A DNA stretch of 37,920 bases from an uncultured Clostridia bacterium (GTDB lineage Bacteria > Bacillota > Clostridia > Oscillospirales > Ruminococcaceae), in contig CALXAM010000061.1 in the NCBI GenBank assembly GCA_944386285.1, forward strand, positions 1 through 37,920. Reading direction: 5' to 3'. Under the pieces are notes generated by a model. That model was not told the DNA's origin, did not search any database, and saw nothing but the letters and a program-made list of their open reading frames with translations. Below, in pieces: positions 14,001 to 23,502 of the stretch. Made by a program: the position numbers and the translations under genes. Every line of letters begins with the position of its first letter. Position 1 is the first letter of the stretch.

Positions 14001-16373
14001 TCAAGCGCGCAGTACAACGTCCATTTTCTCAAGCGCTTTGAGCACACGTTTCACCGCTGCGTCTGCCTCAGCATCGGTGAGCGTCGATTCTGCAGAACGA
14101 AGTACCATCGAATAGGAAACGCTCTTCTTCCCTGCTTCGATCTGTGCGCCCTGATATACGTCAAACAATTTGACATCTTCAAGGTGCGAACCTGCCGATG
14201 CACGGATTGTCTTTTCAATCTCAATAATCGGCAGTTCTTCATTGCACACAAGGCTCAAGTCGCGAGTCGTTGCCGGGAATTTGGGCAGCGGACGATATTC
14301 TACAACCGGATCTGCCAAGCTAAACAGTGCGTTAACGTCCAGTTTTGCAAGATATGCTTTTGTGCCGATGCCATAGCTCTGCAACACAGTCGGATGAACT
14401 TCGCCCAAAATACCGATACGCACATCGTTTAAGAACAACACAGCACAACGGCCCGGATGGAAAGTCGGATGCTCTGTTTCCGGACGAATGTCGAATGTTT
14501 TCACATGCAGACGTTCAAGCAGTGTTTCCACCATTCCTTTTAAGGTATAGAAATCGCAGTCACCGTACAGACCGATCGTGACCTGTGCGTTCTCATCCGG
14601 CAGTTCCTGTCCCTCTTTTTTGATATACTCATTGCCGATTTCATAACCAAAGAACGATGCGTTGCGGTTGTTGTAGTTGCGGGAAAGCACCTCAAGCATC
14701 GACGGCAGTGTGGTGGTACGCATCACACTCGTATCCTCACCGAGCGGATTCGAAATCACGACACTGTCACGCAGCGGCGATGATTCCGGTAAACCGATTT
14801 TATCGTAATATTTCGGGCTGATGAACGAATAGGTCATCACCTCATAGCAGCCATTTGCCTGGAGCGTTTGATGAATGGTACGCTCAAATTTCTGGATCGG
14901 TGTAAGCTGTGCCTTTGCCACACCGCGGATTGCCGTAACCGGAATTTTGTCATATCCATAAAACCGTGCAATTTCCTCAGCGATATCTGCTTTATGCTCC
15001 ACGTCGCCGCGGAATGACGGTACTGTGATCTGATCACCTTCCACAGTAAATCCAAGCTGTGTAAGAATATCGACCATTTCTTCTGTCGGAACTTCAATGC
15101 CCAAAAAGCGATTGATCCACTCCGGTTCAAAACGAATCACGGTCGGCTCTTTCGGTGAGTTATCAACATCGATAATGCCGTCAACGACTTCACCCGCATC
15201 GAGCAGTTCAACGAGTTCGCACGCACGCATGACGGCTTTGTACGTATTTTTCGGATCGAGTCCTTTTTCAAACCGTGCAGAGGAATCGGTGCGCAGACCG
15301 ACGCCGCGTGCAGTCACACGCACACTGCTGCCCAAAAAGTTTGCCGACTCGAAGATGACGGTGTTTGTGTCGTCCATGATGGCGCTGTTTTCGCCGCCCA
15401 TAACACCTGCGATTGCAACGGCTTTTTGGGGGTCGGAAATGACGAGCATGGACGAATTTAATTTGCGCTCCACGCCGTCGAGTGTTTCAATCACTTCGCC
15501 CTCGTGCGCATTTCTGACAATAATATGACCGCCTTCTACATATTTCGCGTCAAACGCATGAAGCGGCTGACCATATTCGAGCATGACATAGTTTGTGATA
15601 TCTACAAGGTTGTTGATCGGACGAACACCCGATGCACGAAGACGCTCACGCATCCACAGCGGCGACGGTTTTACGCGCACATTTTTGACGGCTTTTGCCG
15701 TATAGCGCGGGCAGAGCACCGGATTTTCGACAGTGACACGCAGATATTCGCTGATATCTCCGCCAGAACCTTTGACAACCGGCTCATGCAGGCGAAGCGG
15801 TTTTTTATACGTCACAGCCGCCTCTCTTGCAAGACCGATGACACTCAAGCAGTCCGGACGGTTCGGGGTAATCTCAAATTCGACGCAGGTGTCGTTTAAA
15901 CGGATTGCATCGTGAATATCCTGACCGATTTGGCATTCTTCTTCGATGAGGAAAATGCCGTCCTCGATTGCATACGGAAAATCGTGGGTAGTAAGGCCTA
16001 ATTCACCGAGCGAGCAGAGCATGCCCTCGCTCACAACACCGCGGAGCTTGCCTTTTTTGATTTTCACACCGCCCGGCAGTGTTGCACCATCAAGCGCTAC
16101 CGGCACGAGTGCGCCTTCGACCACGTTTGTTGCACCGGTGACGATCTGTACCGGCGATTCTTTGCCGACTTCCACCTGACAGATGACCAGATGATCGGAG
16201 TTTTCGTGCGGAACGATCGACAGCACTTTGCCGACGACCACATTGCTCACTTCCGCAGCTTCTGTCTGATAGCCCTCCACTTTCGAGCCGGACATTGTCA
16301 TGTCCTCGGCAAAGGTGTGGGCGTCTGTATCAATCTCAACGAATTCGCTGAGCCATCTCATTGATAAATCCAT
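14001..16373 (-). CDS. pheT: Phenylalanine-tRNA ligase beta subunit
   Basis: This 790-residue subunit of the (alpha-beta)2 PheRS charges tRNA-Phe. The domains appear in order: an N-terminal tRNA-binding OB fold (about 40-150, with VVVGKVLSIVPHENSDHL), the B3/B4 editing region (about 210-390), B5 (about 400-475), the catalytic-like module, and the C-terminal ferredoxin-fold anticodon-binding domain (about 695-790, from PLPKFPATTRDLSLV). Length and order are normal. It follows pheS by 39 bases and shares the upstream T-box. Confidence 0.98.
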   Translation of the reverse strand: MDLSMRWLSEFVEIDTDAHTFAEDMTMSGSKVEGYQTEAAEVSNVVVGKVLSIVPHENSDHLVICQVEVGKESPVQIVTGATNVVEGALVPVALDGATLPGGVKIKKGKLRGVVSEGMLCSLGELGLTTHDFPYAIEDGIFLIEEECQIGQDIHDAIRLNDTCVEFEITPNRPDCLSVIGLAREAAVTYKKPLRLHEPVVKGSGGDISEYLRVTVENPVLCPRYTAKAVKNVRVKPSPLWMRERLRASGVRPINNLVDITNYVMLEYGQPLHAFDAKYVEGGHIIVRNAHEGEVIETLDGVERKLNSSMLVISDPQKAVAIAGVMGGENSAIMDDTNTVIFESANFLGSSVRVTARGVGLRTDSSARFEKGLDPKNTYKAVMRACELVELLDAGEVVDGIIDVDNSPKEPTVIRFEPEWINRFLGIEVPTEEMVDILTQLGFTVEGDQITVPSFRGDVEHKADIAEEIARFYGYDKIPVTAIRGVAKAQLTPIQKFERTIHQTLQANGCYEVMTYSFISPKYYDKIGLPESSPLRDSVVISNPLGEDTSVMRTTTLPSMLEVLSRNYNNRNASFFGYEIGNEYIKKEGQELPDENAQVTIGLYGDCDFYTLKGMVETLLERLHVKTFDIRPETEHPTFHPGRCAVLFLNDVRIGILGEVHPTVLQSYGIGTKAYLAKLDVNALFSLADPVVEYRPLPKFPATTRDLSLVCNEELPIIEIEKTIRASAGSHLEDVKLFDVYQGAQIEAGKKSVSYSMVLRSAESTLTDAEADAAVKRVLKALEKMDVVLRA

Positions 16374-16412
16374 ACTGGTTTCTCCTCACTCTCAAAACTT
16401 CAAGTTTGCGCA

Positions 16413-17432
16413 TTAAAACTGATCCAAAAAGCGCTGATCGTTTTCAAAGAACAAACGCAGATCGTCGATGTTAAAGCGGCGCATAACGATACGCTCAAGG
16501 CCCATGCCAAATGCAAAGCCGCTGTATTCCTCAGGGTCGATGTTGCAGTTTTTGAGCACAGTCGGGTGCACCATACCGCAGCCGAGAATCTCGATCCAGC
16601 CCTCGCCTTTGCACAGACGGCAGCCTTTGCCGTGGCAGTTGAAGCACATAACGTCAAGCTCTGCGGACGGTTCGGTGAACGGGAAGTGATGCGGACGGAA
16701 GCGAACGACAGAATCCTCGCCATAAAGCCGTTTGACGAAGATTTCGAGTGTGCCTTTTAAGTCTGCCATTGTGACACCGCGGTCAACTACAAGACCCTCG
16801 ATCTGGTGGAACAGCGGCGAGTGGGTTGCATCGATTGCATCGGAACGATACACACGGCCCGGAGAGATCACACGGATCGGCGGACGGCGTGTTTCCATGG
16901 TGCGCACCTGCACCGGAGAAGTCTGGGTGCGGAGCACGACGTTATCGTTGATATAGAAGGTATCCTGTGTATCACGTGCCGGATGGTCTTTCGGCATATT
17001 GAGCATCTCGAAGTTATAGTGATCGAGCTCCACCTCTGGGCCGCTCACAACGTCAAATCCCATGCCTAAGAAGATCTCTTTGACCTCGTCCATAACGAGT
17101 GTGAGCGGATGCGGTTTACCGAGCACCTGACGTTTTCCCGGCATGGTCACGTCAATACGCTCTGCACGCAGCTGCTCTGCTAATTGTTTTTCTTTGAGCA
17201 CAGCTGCTTTTTCGGTGATAGCGGATTCAATCGCCGCGCGCACCTCGTTTGCAAGCTGTCCCATGACCGGACGCTCTTCGGCGCTTAATTTACCCATCTG
17301 TTTTAAGATGGCAGTCAACTCGCCTTTCTTGCCCAAAAACCGAACGCGCAGCGCGTCCAGCGCTTTCGGGTCATCACAGCTGCCGATCGCCTCAGCCGCT
17401 GTGCTCTTAATGTTTTCCAACGCTGTTTTCAT
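16413..17432 (-). CDS. pheS: Phenylalanine-tRNA ligase alpha subunit
   Basis: This 339-residue catalytic subunit is the usual length. I place the start at ATG 17432 behind GGAGGG; the frame runs further upstream but only into the T-box terminator. An N-terminal coiled coil (about 1-85) is followed by the class II synthetase core: [21 protein letters not shown], the motif 2 region [21 protein letters not shown], and motif 3 [16 protein letters not shown] near the C-terminus. A Cys cluster ([14 protein letters not shown]) is typical of many bacterial PheS. It is co-transcribed with pheT. Confidence 0.98.
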   Translation of the reverse strand: MKTALENIKSTAAEAIGSCDDPKALDALRVRFLGKKGELTAILKQMGKLSAEERPVMGQLANEVRAAIESAITEKAAVLKEKQLAEQLRAERIDVTMPGKRQVLGKPHPLTLVMDEVKEIFLGMGFDVVSGPEVELDHYNFEMLNMPKDHPARDTQDTFYINDNVVLRTQTSPVQVRTMETRRPPIRVISPGRVYRSDAIDATHSPLFHQIEGLVVDRGVTMADLKGTLEIFVKRLYGEDSVVRFRPHHFPFTEPSAELDVMCFNCHGKGCRLCKGEGWIEILGCGMVHPTVLKNCNIDPEEYSGFAFGMGLERIVMRRFNIDDLRLFFENDQRFLDQF

Positions 17433-17488
17433 GTCAAAACCCTCCGTTTTGCTGTTGTTTCTGATTCGTTTTGGGTGCAAATGCGCAC

Positions 17489-17766
17489 AAAAAAGCGCTT
17501 CCTCCCCAAAAGCCATCTGCTTTAAGGGACGAAGCGCAACCGTTCCGCGGTACCACCCTAATTTTTGCCGGAGCAAACACTCTCTGTCCCGAAATAACGG
17601 TGGGAAACCGTTGCCGCCTACTGTCATCGTCTCGGTTCAGCGGCACCGCTCGTGAGGGAACTTCACCGCTCGTTTTGCACAAGCCGCTCTCAGCGTACAC
17701 GGCTCTCTCTGTGCTGCAAATCCATAGGGCTACTTTCCTCAGTCCATGCGTTTTTTACACTATAGT
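17489..17766 (-). promoter_or_regulatory. T-box riboswitch controlling pheST
   Basis: The minus strand carries the T-box motif GGGTGGTACCGCGG (17558-17545). It is followed by a terminator stem (GCGCTTC.../GAAGCGC at 17537-17489) ending in TTTTTT. Upstream are a Stem I region with AGAGAGCCG and GCTGAGAGCGGC stretches and a specifier loop where GAAGTTCCC places the Phe codon TTC at 17660-17658. Uncharged tRNA-Phe would favour the antiterminator and allow pheST transcription. Confidence 0.93.
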
Positions 17767-17770
17767 TATT

Positions 17771-17799
17771 ATGATACCAAATCAAACACTGTTTTGCAA
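17771..17799 (-). promoter_or_regulatory. Promoter of the pheST T-box transcript
   Basis: Minus strand: -35 TTGCAA (17799-17794), a 17-base spacer and -10 TATCAT (17776-17771) with TGG directly upstream (extended -10). Confidence 0.65.
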
Positions 17800-17830
17800 G
17801 TGGTTTCCTGTCTGTTTTACGGAAAATCCG

Positions 17831-17859
17831 TTGTAATTCGTGTTGTTTCACGGTATAAT
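17831..17859 (+). promoter_or_regulatory. Promoter of prmA
   Basis: -35 TTGTAA (17831-17836), a 17-base spacer and -10 TATAAT (17854-17859). It diverges from the pheST promoter. The leader is about 135 bases. Confidence 0.75.
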
Positions 17860-17997
17860 AATTATAAAGCAGTTATGATTCTTCGGTTTTAACTGCCGTT
17901 TTCTTCGCCTGATGCGAGGCAGTCAAAAAACATGGCAAATACCATTCCGGTTTTACCGTCATGGTATCAGAAAACCAAAACGAACAGGAGTGCTCTC

Positions 17998-18945
17998 ATG
18001 AATTATAAACAGATTTCGATTTTCACCACTACCCCTGCCATCGACATCGTGAGTGGTCTTTTGACGATGCACGGCATCCGCGGCGTCATGATTGAGGATG
18101 CGCAGGACTTCACCGATTTTCTCTCCGACACGACCATCCACTGGGACTATGTCGAAGAAGATTTGATGCGGTTAAAAACGGTTGAAACAAATGTCACATT
18201 CTATCTGCCCGATAATTTGCAAGGCATCGAAACACTCGGCGAAATTAAAAAAGCGCTGCCGCTTCTGCGTGAAGAAAATCCGGAAATTGACTTTGGCCGT
18301 TTAGCGCTCTCCTTTGCAGATGTAAACGAAGAGGATTGGTCGACCGCGTGGAAAAAATATTATCACCCGACAAAAATCGGAGAGCGACTCGTCATCGTTC
18401 CGTGCTGGGAGGAGTATAAAACTGCACCGAACGAAGTCCGTGTCACACTCGATCCGGGTATGGCATTCGGCACCGGTACGCACGAAACAACCCGCCTGTG
18501 CATGCGGCTGCTCGACAAGACCGTCAAACCGGAAAACACCGTACTCGACATCGGTACCGGTTCGGGTATTCTGGCAATCACCGCCTTACTGCTCGGTGCA
18601 AAATCGGCAGTCGGTGTGGATATCGACTCCGTGGCTGTTCGCGTGGCACAGGAGAATGCCGATTTAAACGGTGTCGGCGACAAGATCACCCTGCTGTGCG
18701 GTGATCTCACTGAACAGGTATCAGGAACATATGACATCATCTGCGCAAACATCGTTGCGGACGTCATTCTGCGTCTTTCCTCCGTGGTAACACAATTCAT
18801 GCACAAAGACAGCGTCCTGCTCGTTTCGGGTATCATTGAGGAACGCTGTGAGGAAATCAAACAAGCGCTCACCGAACAGGGACTTGCGGTTCACGAGGTG
18901 CTCACCGAAAACGGCTGGGCAGCCATTCGCTTGACACTCGCTTGA
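17998..18945 (+). CDS. prmA: Ribosomal protein L11 methyltransferase
   Basis: This 315-residue SAM-dependent enzyme trimethylates ribosomal protein L11. I chose ATG 17998 behind ACAGGAG; the frame extends 22 codons upstream without a ribosome site. The N-terminal substrate-binding domain (about 1-100) is followed by a Rossmann methyltransferase domain with DPGMAFGTGTHETTRLC, SAM motif I VLDIGTGSGILAI, an acidic end VGVDID and the active-site motif CANIVADVI. It is a single-gene unit with a terminator shared with the convergent NUDIX gene. Confidence 0.97.
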   Translation: MNYKQISIFTTTPAIDIVSGLLTMHGIRGVMIEDAQDFTDFLSDTTIHWDYVEEDLMRLKTVETNVTFYLPDNLQGIETLGEIKKALPLLREENPEIDFGRLALSFADVNEEDWSTAWKKYYHPTKIGERLVIVPCWEEYKTAPNEVRVTLDPGMAFGTGTHETTRLCMRLLDKTVKPENTVLDIGTGSGILAITALLLGAKSAVGVDIDSVAVRVAQENADLNGVGDKITLLCGDLTEQVSGTYDIICANIVADVILRLSSVVTQFMHKDSVLLVSGIIEERCEEIKQALTEQGLAVHEVLTENGWAAIRLTLA

Positions 18946-18964
18946 TTTTTTGTATTGCATCGAA

Positions 18965-19000
18965 AAAAGCATTGTCTATCCTATCATAGACAATGCTTTT
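18965..19000. terminator. Bidirectional terminator between prmA and the NUDIX gene
   Basis: Perfect 15-bp stem AAAAGCATTGTCTAT / ATAGACAATGCTTTT with a six-base loop. The minus-strand NUDIX gene's last codons and stop (18984) lie inside the stem. Confidence 0.92.
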
Positions 19001-19439
19001 CCTTTTGATCAATATATTTGGTTGCTTCTTCAAACAGCACAGGCTGAATCTGCGGATACGTCAAATTCTGCGGCAACCCATCAAACAATTCGACTCTTTC
19101 TATTTCACTTCTGATTGTTCCAAGCTGCGAGATGTCCGCAAAAAAGAGCTGTCCAAATGAACGCGCTCCTGTTGGGTTTACCCGCGTTTTTCCCAATACG
19201 CTGTAATAGCAAATGGGCATGATTTCATAAAGAATCGCACCAGTTTCCTCGCAAAGTTCTCTGCACGCCGCTTCATGTAACGTTTCTCCCGCTTCTCTAT
19301 GACCACCCGGAATTTCGAACGTATCCCGCTCTTTATGCTTGGCAAACGTCCATTTCCCCCGATATCGGCAAACAATCACGACAAAAGTCACTGCCTCATC
19401 CGGCACCATATCATAAATGGAAACCTGTAATGTGCCCAT
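18984..19439 (-). CDS. NUDIX hydrolase
   Basis: This 151-residue protein has an intact Nudix box, GGHREAGETLHEAACRELCEETGA (a spaced G-x5-E-x7-RELxEExG), which binds the metal and splits nucleoside diphosphate linkages. I place the start at ATG 19439 behind GGGGGG; an upstream ATG at 19490 has no ribosome site. The strand order around the box (VVIVCRYRGKWTFAKH before, PICYYSVLG after) fits the 8-oxo-dGTPase/YjhB-like group, but the substrate cannot be read from sequence. The last five codons form part of the terminator stem. Confidence 0.9.
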   Translation of the reverse strand: MGTLQVSIYDMVPDEAVTFVVIVCRYRGKWTFAKHKERDTFEIPGGHREAGETLHEAACRELCEETGAILYEIMPICYYSVLGKTRVNPTGARSFGQLFFADISQLGTIRSEIERVELFDGLPQNLTYPQIQPVLFEEATKYIDQKEKHCL

Positions 19440-19491
19440 TTGTTCCCCCCTTTTTATGTTTATTCTATCAATGGCTTTCTTTTGTGTCAAT

Positions 19492-19523
19492 AAAAAAGCA
19501 GCGGAAAATTCCGCTGCTTTTTT
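19492..19523 (-). terminator. Terminator of the membrane-anchored protein gene
   Basis: Perfect 15-bp stem AAAAAAGCAGCGGAA / TTCCGCTGCTTTTTT with a two-base gap in the middle. The gene's stop (19522) lies in it. Confidence 0.85.
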
Positions 19524-20097
19524 ATTCTGACTCTTCAGCGGGTTCTGCCGCCGTTTCTTTCACAAACGAAGAAAAATCACATCGAAATCCGATCTGCGGA
19601 AAATCAACGCAAAGTACCTTTTGCTCTGTCTCGTCAAATGAAATCGTATACTCACCTGCGTCACAGGTACCTTTCAGTGTGGTCACACCGTCTTTCCGCG
19701 TCACTTCGGCATCACCAACTGAGATGCCGCCTGCCAACATGGATAAAAGCGGCTTCATGACCGCAGACTGCGGAACACCCGACAAGTCAACCGGAAATGA
19801 CATATTCCCATAGGAGACAGTGACTGCTTCATCTTTTAATAAAAAGGTCATCCCCGCAAGCGGCGACGGCTCACATACTTCTAAAGAAACCTCACCTTTT
19901 CCGCTGCTGCCAATTTTGGCATTCAGCGAAAGAGACTCTCCTTCAATTGTGGCATTTGCCTGAAACGGTTCATGAAATACTTCCTGTGTCTGTTGTTTTA
20001 CCTGCGTTTGCTGACACCCGCGAAACCAAAGTGAGGCAGCAATGACAACACCGGCTGCTGCAATCCATAAAATGATCTGTATTCCTTTCTTTTTCAA
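19522..20097 (-). CDS. Membrane-anchored protein of unknown function
   Basis: The protein is about 191 residues. I infer a TTG start at 20097 because AGGGGG lies 7-12 bases upstream; there is no ATG start. A single membrane segment (about residues 5-25, IILWIAAAGVVIAASLWF) is followed by a Gln-rich stretch and a beta-rich extracellular domain (NATIEGESLSLNAKIGSSGKGEVSLEV). The Cys after the segment is not in a standard lipobox, so anchoring by the uncleaved segment is more likely. The ribosome site lies in an imperfect stem (CACCCCTTGCAT/ATGCAGGGGGTG), which could limit translation. The family is unrecognised. Confidence 0.75.
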   Translation of the reverse strand: MKKKGIQIILWIAAAGVVIAASLWFRGCQQTQVKQQTQEVFHEPFQANATIEGESLSLNAKIGSSGKGEVSLEVCEPSPLAGMTFLLKDEAVTVSYGNMSFPVDLSGVPQSAVMKPLLSMLAGGISVGDAEVTRKDGVTTLKGTCDAGEYTISFDETEQKVLCVDFPQIGFRCDFSSFVKETAAEPAEESE

Positions 20098-20153
20098 GCA
20101 AACACCCCCTGCATGTCTTATTGTATGCAAGGGGTGTTCTGTTTATTCCATGT

Positions 20154-21026
20154 TTATAAATTGAGCGCTTTCATCGCAAACGGAATTTCATCAATAACAT
20201 CACGCGCCAACATACCAGTTAGTGCCATTCGCTCTGCCAATCGGTCAGCTGCTGCACCGTGAATCCAAACGGCGCAAATAGCTGCATCCAAGGCAGAAAG
20301 TCCCTGTGCCAAAAACGCGCCAATCATTCCTGATAAAATATCGCCGCTTCCGCCTTTTGAAAGTCCCGCGTTTCCCGTTGTATTATGATAGAGCATGCCA
20401 TCCGGTGACGCGATCACGGTGCGATGTCCTTTTAATACCGTTACACATCCATACGTCTGTGCAAACGTTCGCGCAAGCTTTGCCGGATTCGACAACACAG
20501 AGGAGATTTCCAAATGACATAGTCTTGCCATTTCTCCCGGATGCGGCGTAACAATCGGCGTCTGTACGCAGTGATGAAGAATTTCCGGCCTTTCTGTGAT
20601 CGCGTTCAGCGCATCTGCATCAAATAGCAGTTTACATTTTGTATTTTCGACAACATTCTCTACAATTCGTTTTATATGTTCTGTGACACGAAGCCCACAT
20701 CCTACAACACATGCCGTTTGCATTTGGAGATGCGGCAAAAGTGTCTCGCCACAGCGATCATCCAATCCTCCTTGCGGTGTTTCAAGAAGCGGAAGTGTCA
20801 TTGCTTCCATCAAATGTGCAGACACACAGGATACAACTTGTTCAGGTGCAGCCAGAGTTGTCAGCCCACTTCCGGTACGCATCGCGGCAAGTGTTGCCAT
20901 CATTGGCGCACCCACCATTCCACGGCTTCCTGCCACAATCGTCAGCCGTCCAAAATCGCCCTTATGTGCATCCGGCGCACGCTTTGTAAGCTTTGTGCAA
21001 AGTAAATCACTTGTCACTTCAATCAT
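20154..21026 (-). CDS. nnrD: ADP-dependent NAD(P)H-hydrate dehydratase
   Basis: This 290-residue ribokinase-fold enzyme repairs hydrated NAD(P)H. Visible family motifs are HKGDFGRLTIVAGSRGMVGAP near the N-terminus, a VVTPHPGEMARL-like segment (PIVTPHPGEMARL) and the nucleotide-binding GLSKGGSGDILSGMIGA near the C-terminus. The separate epimerase domain found fused in E. coli NnrR/Nnr is absent, as is usual for stand-alone CARKD proteins. It follows acpS by 3 bases, a common pairing in bacteria. GGAGG precedes the ATG. Confidence 0.96.
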   Translation of the reverse strand: MIEVTSDLLCTKLTKRAPDAHKGDFGRLTIVAGSRGMVGAPMMATLAAMRTGSGLTTLAAPEQVVSCVSAHLMEAMTLPLLETPQGGLDDRCGETLLPHLQMQTACVVGCGLRVTEHIKRIVENVVENTKCKLLFDADALNAITERPEILHHCVQTPIVTPHPGEMARLCHLEISSVLSNPAKLARTFAQTYGCVTVLKGHRTVIASPDGMLYHNTTGNAGLSKGGSGDILSGMIGAFLAQGLSALDAAICAVWIHGAAADRLAERMALTGMLARDVIDEIPFAMKALNL

Positions 21027-21029
21027 GAC

Positions 21030-21395
21030 TCATTCCTCCGCAAATTCTGCAACCACAATCGCCTGTGCTGATTGTTTCGTATGTGTAAGGCTTACAAACA
21101 ACTTTTTTCCTTGCGCGAGTGCTTTTGCATTTCCACTCAATTTGAAATACGGTGCCCCACGTTCATCGCGCAGCACTTCTACTTCGCTGAGTGCAAAGTC
21201 TCGAAATCCTGTTCCCATTGCTTTTGCGAACGCTTCTTTTGCCGCAAAATGTGCGGCAATTCGTTCTATCCGATGCGCACCGGTAAACAGTTTCTGCTCC
21301 GATGTACCGAAAAAACGTGTAAGAAATCGTTGTGACGATATGCTTTTCTCAATGGCAGCAATTTCAACTAAGTCGATTCCAATCCCTGCAATCAT
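21030..21395 (-). CDS. acpS: Holo-[acyl-carrier-protein] synthase
   Basis: This 121-residue enzyme transfers phosphopantetheine from CoA to acyl carrier protein. MIAGIGIDLVEI holds the metal-binding Asp, and AAHFAAKEAFAKAMGTG the second family signature with the catalytic Glu-Lys region. The length is normal. Its start overlaps the stop of the upstream gene by 4 bases, and nnrD follows directly, so the three form one operon. Confidence 0.97.
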   Translation of the reverse strand: MIAGIGIDLVEIAAIEKSISSQRFLTRFFGTSEQKLFTGAHRIERIAAHFAAKEAFAKAMGTGFRDFALSEVEVLRDERGAPYFKLSGNAKALAQGKKLFVSLTHTKQSAQAIVVAEFAEE

Positions 21396-21910
21396 GATGT
21401 GTAAACGCCTGGCCGATAATACTTACGGATTGCTTCAACTATTTTCTCATTCGGCGAAAAAATAAGCGCGCATTTTTTTCCATCACGATTGACATACTGA
21501 ATCATATAATTTTGTCCCGATTGATATGACATTACAGCGTCGTGTACAATATCAAACGATTTTCTCTGGAATGTAGCAGTATCGAACTCCGCAAACTGAG
21601 AAATTTTAGAAATACGAATAGATGCCATACGTTTCCGTTTCCGTTTATTACTGATTTTATCAATATCCAAATCACCATTGGTGAAGATATATTCAAATTC
21701 CAAATTTAAACCGGAAACAATGTACCATGTATAATACAACACACCGATAAAAACTAAAAATACGAATGGACCGTAATTCGGTCTAAAAAACGAAAACGGA
21801 ATCAACGCACATGCAATCAATAATCCAACCAGAATAATCAGACAATTTCGCAAAATCAGCTTTCCGCTTTTTTGCTGTTTCACGATTTGCTCTAAAAAAA
21901 CGTCACCCAT
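21392..21910 (-). CDS. Two-helix membrane protein (DUF6106-like)
   Basis: This 172-residue protein starts at ATG 21910 behind AAGGAG; a longer frame to 21985 crosses the promoter. The start MGDVFLEQIVKQQKSGK is followed by two membrane segments (about 24-44 and 50-72) and a soluble domain with a PH-like pattern (EFEYIFTNGDLDIDKISNKRKRKRM). I think it belongs to the DUF6106 group of Firmicutes, from memory and not checked. It is translationally coupled to acpS by a 4-base overlap. Function unknown. Confidence 0.8.
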   Translation of the reverse strand: MGDVFLEQIVKQQKSGKLILRNCLIILVGLLIACALIPFSFFRPNYGPFVFLVFIGVLYYTWYIVSGLNLEFEYIFTNGDLDIDKISNKRKRKRMASIRISKISQFAEFDTATFQRKSFDIVHDAVMSYQSGQNYMIQYVNRDGKKCALIFSPNEKIVEAIRKYYRPGVYTS

Positions 21911-21932
21911 TTGTTCCAACTCCTTTTGCCTT

Positions 21933-21961
21933 AGTATAGCATAAAAACGGTTATTTTTCAA
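21933..21961 (-). promoter_or_regulatory. Promoter of the DUF6106-acpS-nnrD operon
   Basis: Minus strand: -35 TTGAAA (21961-21956), a 17-base spacer and -10 TATACT (21938-21933). It lies just beyond the preceding operon's terminator. Confidence 0.75.
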
Positions 21962-21967
21962 ACGATA

Positions 21968-22006
21968 TAAACAAATATCCGCCATTTACAGGCGGATATT
22001 TGTTTA
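21968..22006 (-). terminator. Terminator of the Gld-like ABC operon
   Basis: Perfect 16-bp stem TAAACAAATATCCGCC / GGCGGATATTTGTTTA with a seven-base loop. The T-run that follows on the minus strand is weak. Confidence 0.75.
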
Positions 22007-22023
22007 GTTTATTTTTAGGATTT

Positions 22024-23502
22024 TTACCAATCAATATCTACAGTCTCACCGTTTTTAAGCTTTTCTGTTTCACTTGCCACTTTATTGATCAATCCGACAC
22101 GGCCGATAAACTTGCCCGTATCATTTACTGTAATATACGTCGTGTTTTCTTCATCCACATAGAATCGAACGGTTGCCGTTGTCCCATTCTTATAATGATA
22201 AACAATTGACATCTGTTCGGTTCCCTTAATCTCACCCGTATAAATATCTGTCGCATTTGTGATCATCAAAAGCTGCAAATAGCTGCGGCATTGATCCATA
22301 TCTATCGATGCACCATTCAATGTTGCCGTATAAGTGGAAGAATCATCTTTATCCTCCCCCGGAGTCAACACAATTTTATTCGTTGTTCCTTTTACCGTAA
22401 CATCAAACCCATCAATATCTAAAATATTCGGCATGACAACCGTACTCGAAATAAAGTCTTTCGGCTGAACATCCTGCCACTCGATACTGCTTGCAGAAAT
22501 CACATAAATTTGATCCACATCCTCACGGATCAAATAATAACTGTCGATCTTAGAAGCCGAAACTTTTTGCCCCTTTTGATATCCATCTGCTGAGTTGAAA
22601 CCAGCACCAAGTGTAAATTTTACTGTCGTATTATTGTCATACGTCATTTCATAAACTGCTGTTGGCTGGTCAAACCCATACTCAGTCAGATCTTCAGATG
22701 TAATATTTGCTTTTACCACATCAGCCGCTGTCATTCCAAAATTTCCGAAGATCAGCGTCTGCAATTTTGACTCATCTAACCGCGCATATTGAGGCTCGCG
22801 CATCACCAAATAACTTTGCGATGCTGCATTTTCTCCAAGTTCGCCGTCTTTTACTTCCTCGATTACGATCTCATAAGGCAAATCCGGACGGGAAATTCTT
22901 ACACTGTTGATATGCGGAACTGATTCGCTGTCTTCCTCATCAAAGCTTGCAAGGACTTCCTTATCTAAATAGCTATATTTCGACAACAGTAAATTGGAGA
23001 TTGACGTTGCAGTGATTAGATAAACATCCGTTTCACCGTCTTTAATCAAATAGTAGTTTGATCCATCCGCAGTTTTTGCACCAATATGGAACGAATAGCT
23101 GTTTCCATTTGTAAATTTCATAACAAAAGAAATGTATGGATCAGATAAACCGTATCGTTCCAAATCCGAACAATTTTCTTCAATCAGCTCAGTCGCAGAA
23201 AATGTACACAAATTGCTGAGTGTCTGCTGATACAGATAGTCAAGCGATTTAAAATCGGAAATGTCTTTAATACGCCAGAGATCTTCGCCGATTGTTTCGA
23301 TCGTATATTCTCCGGTTGCATTCTTTACATACAGACTGTCTACATCCGTAGAAAGCTCATCAATCAGCGGAATTGCATTTGTGCTGATAAAAGAACTCTC
23401 CTCATTGTTTGAAGGGGCTGTTACAACCAGAATAACTGTAATTGCAGCCAAAACCACAACGGCAATTCCACCGAAAATAAGCGCTTTGATTTTTTTACTC
23501 AT
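22024..23502 (-). CDS. DUF4340 domain-containing protein of the Gld-like ABC system
   Basis: This 492-residue protein has one N-terminal membrane segment (about 6-28) and a long extracytoplasmic part made of repeated beta-rich units (LERYGLSDPYISFVMKF, then LTEYGFDQPTAVYEMTY), the pattern of DUF4340. Genes of this type regularly close operons of GldA/GldF/GldG-like ABC transporters. Its start overlaps the GldG-like gene by 4 bases. The role is unknown; it is likely an extracytoplasmic partner of the exporter. Confidence 0.9.
   Translation of the reverse strand: MSKKIKALIFGGIAVVVLAAITVILVVTAPSNNEESSFISTNAIPLIDELSTDVDSLYVKNATGEYTIETIGEDLWRIKDISDFKSLDYLYQQTLSNLCTFSATELIEENCSDLERYGLSDPYISFVMKFTNGNSYSFHIGAKTADGSNYYLIKDGETDVYLITATSISNLLLSKYSYLDKEVLASFDEEDSESVPHINSVRISRPDLPYEIVIEEVKDGELGENAASQSYLVMREPQYARLDESKLQTLIFGNFGMTAADVVKANITSEDLTEYGFDQPTAVYEMTYDNNTTVKFTLGAGFNSADGYQKGQKVSASKIDSYYLIREDVDQIYVISASSIEWQDVQPKDFISSTVVMPNILDIDGFDVTVKGTTNKIVLTPGEDKDDSSTYTATLNGASIDMDQCRSYLQLLMITNATDIYTGEIKGTEQMSIVYHYKNGTTATVRFYVDEENTTYITVNDTGKFIGRVGLINKVASETEKLKNGETVDIDW

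Noticed and set aside
20596..21465. Plus-strand frame of 289 codons
   Set aside because: It is the antisense of acpS and nnrD, both of which carry full family motifs.
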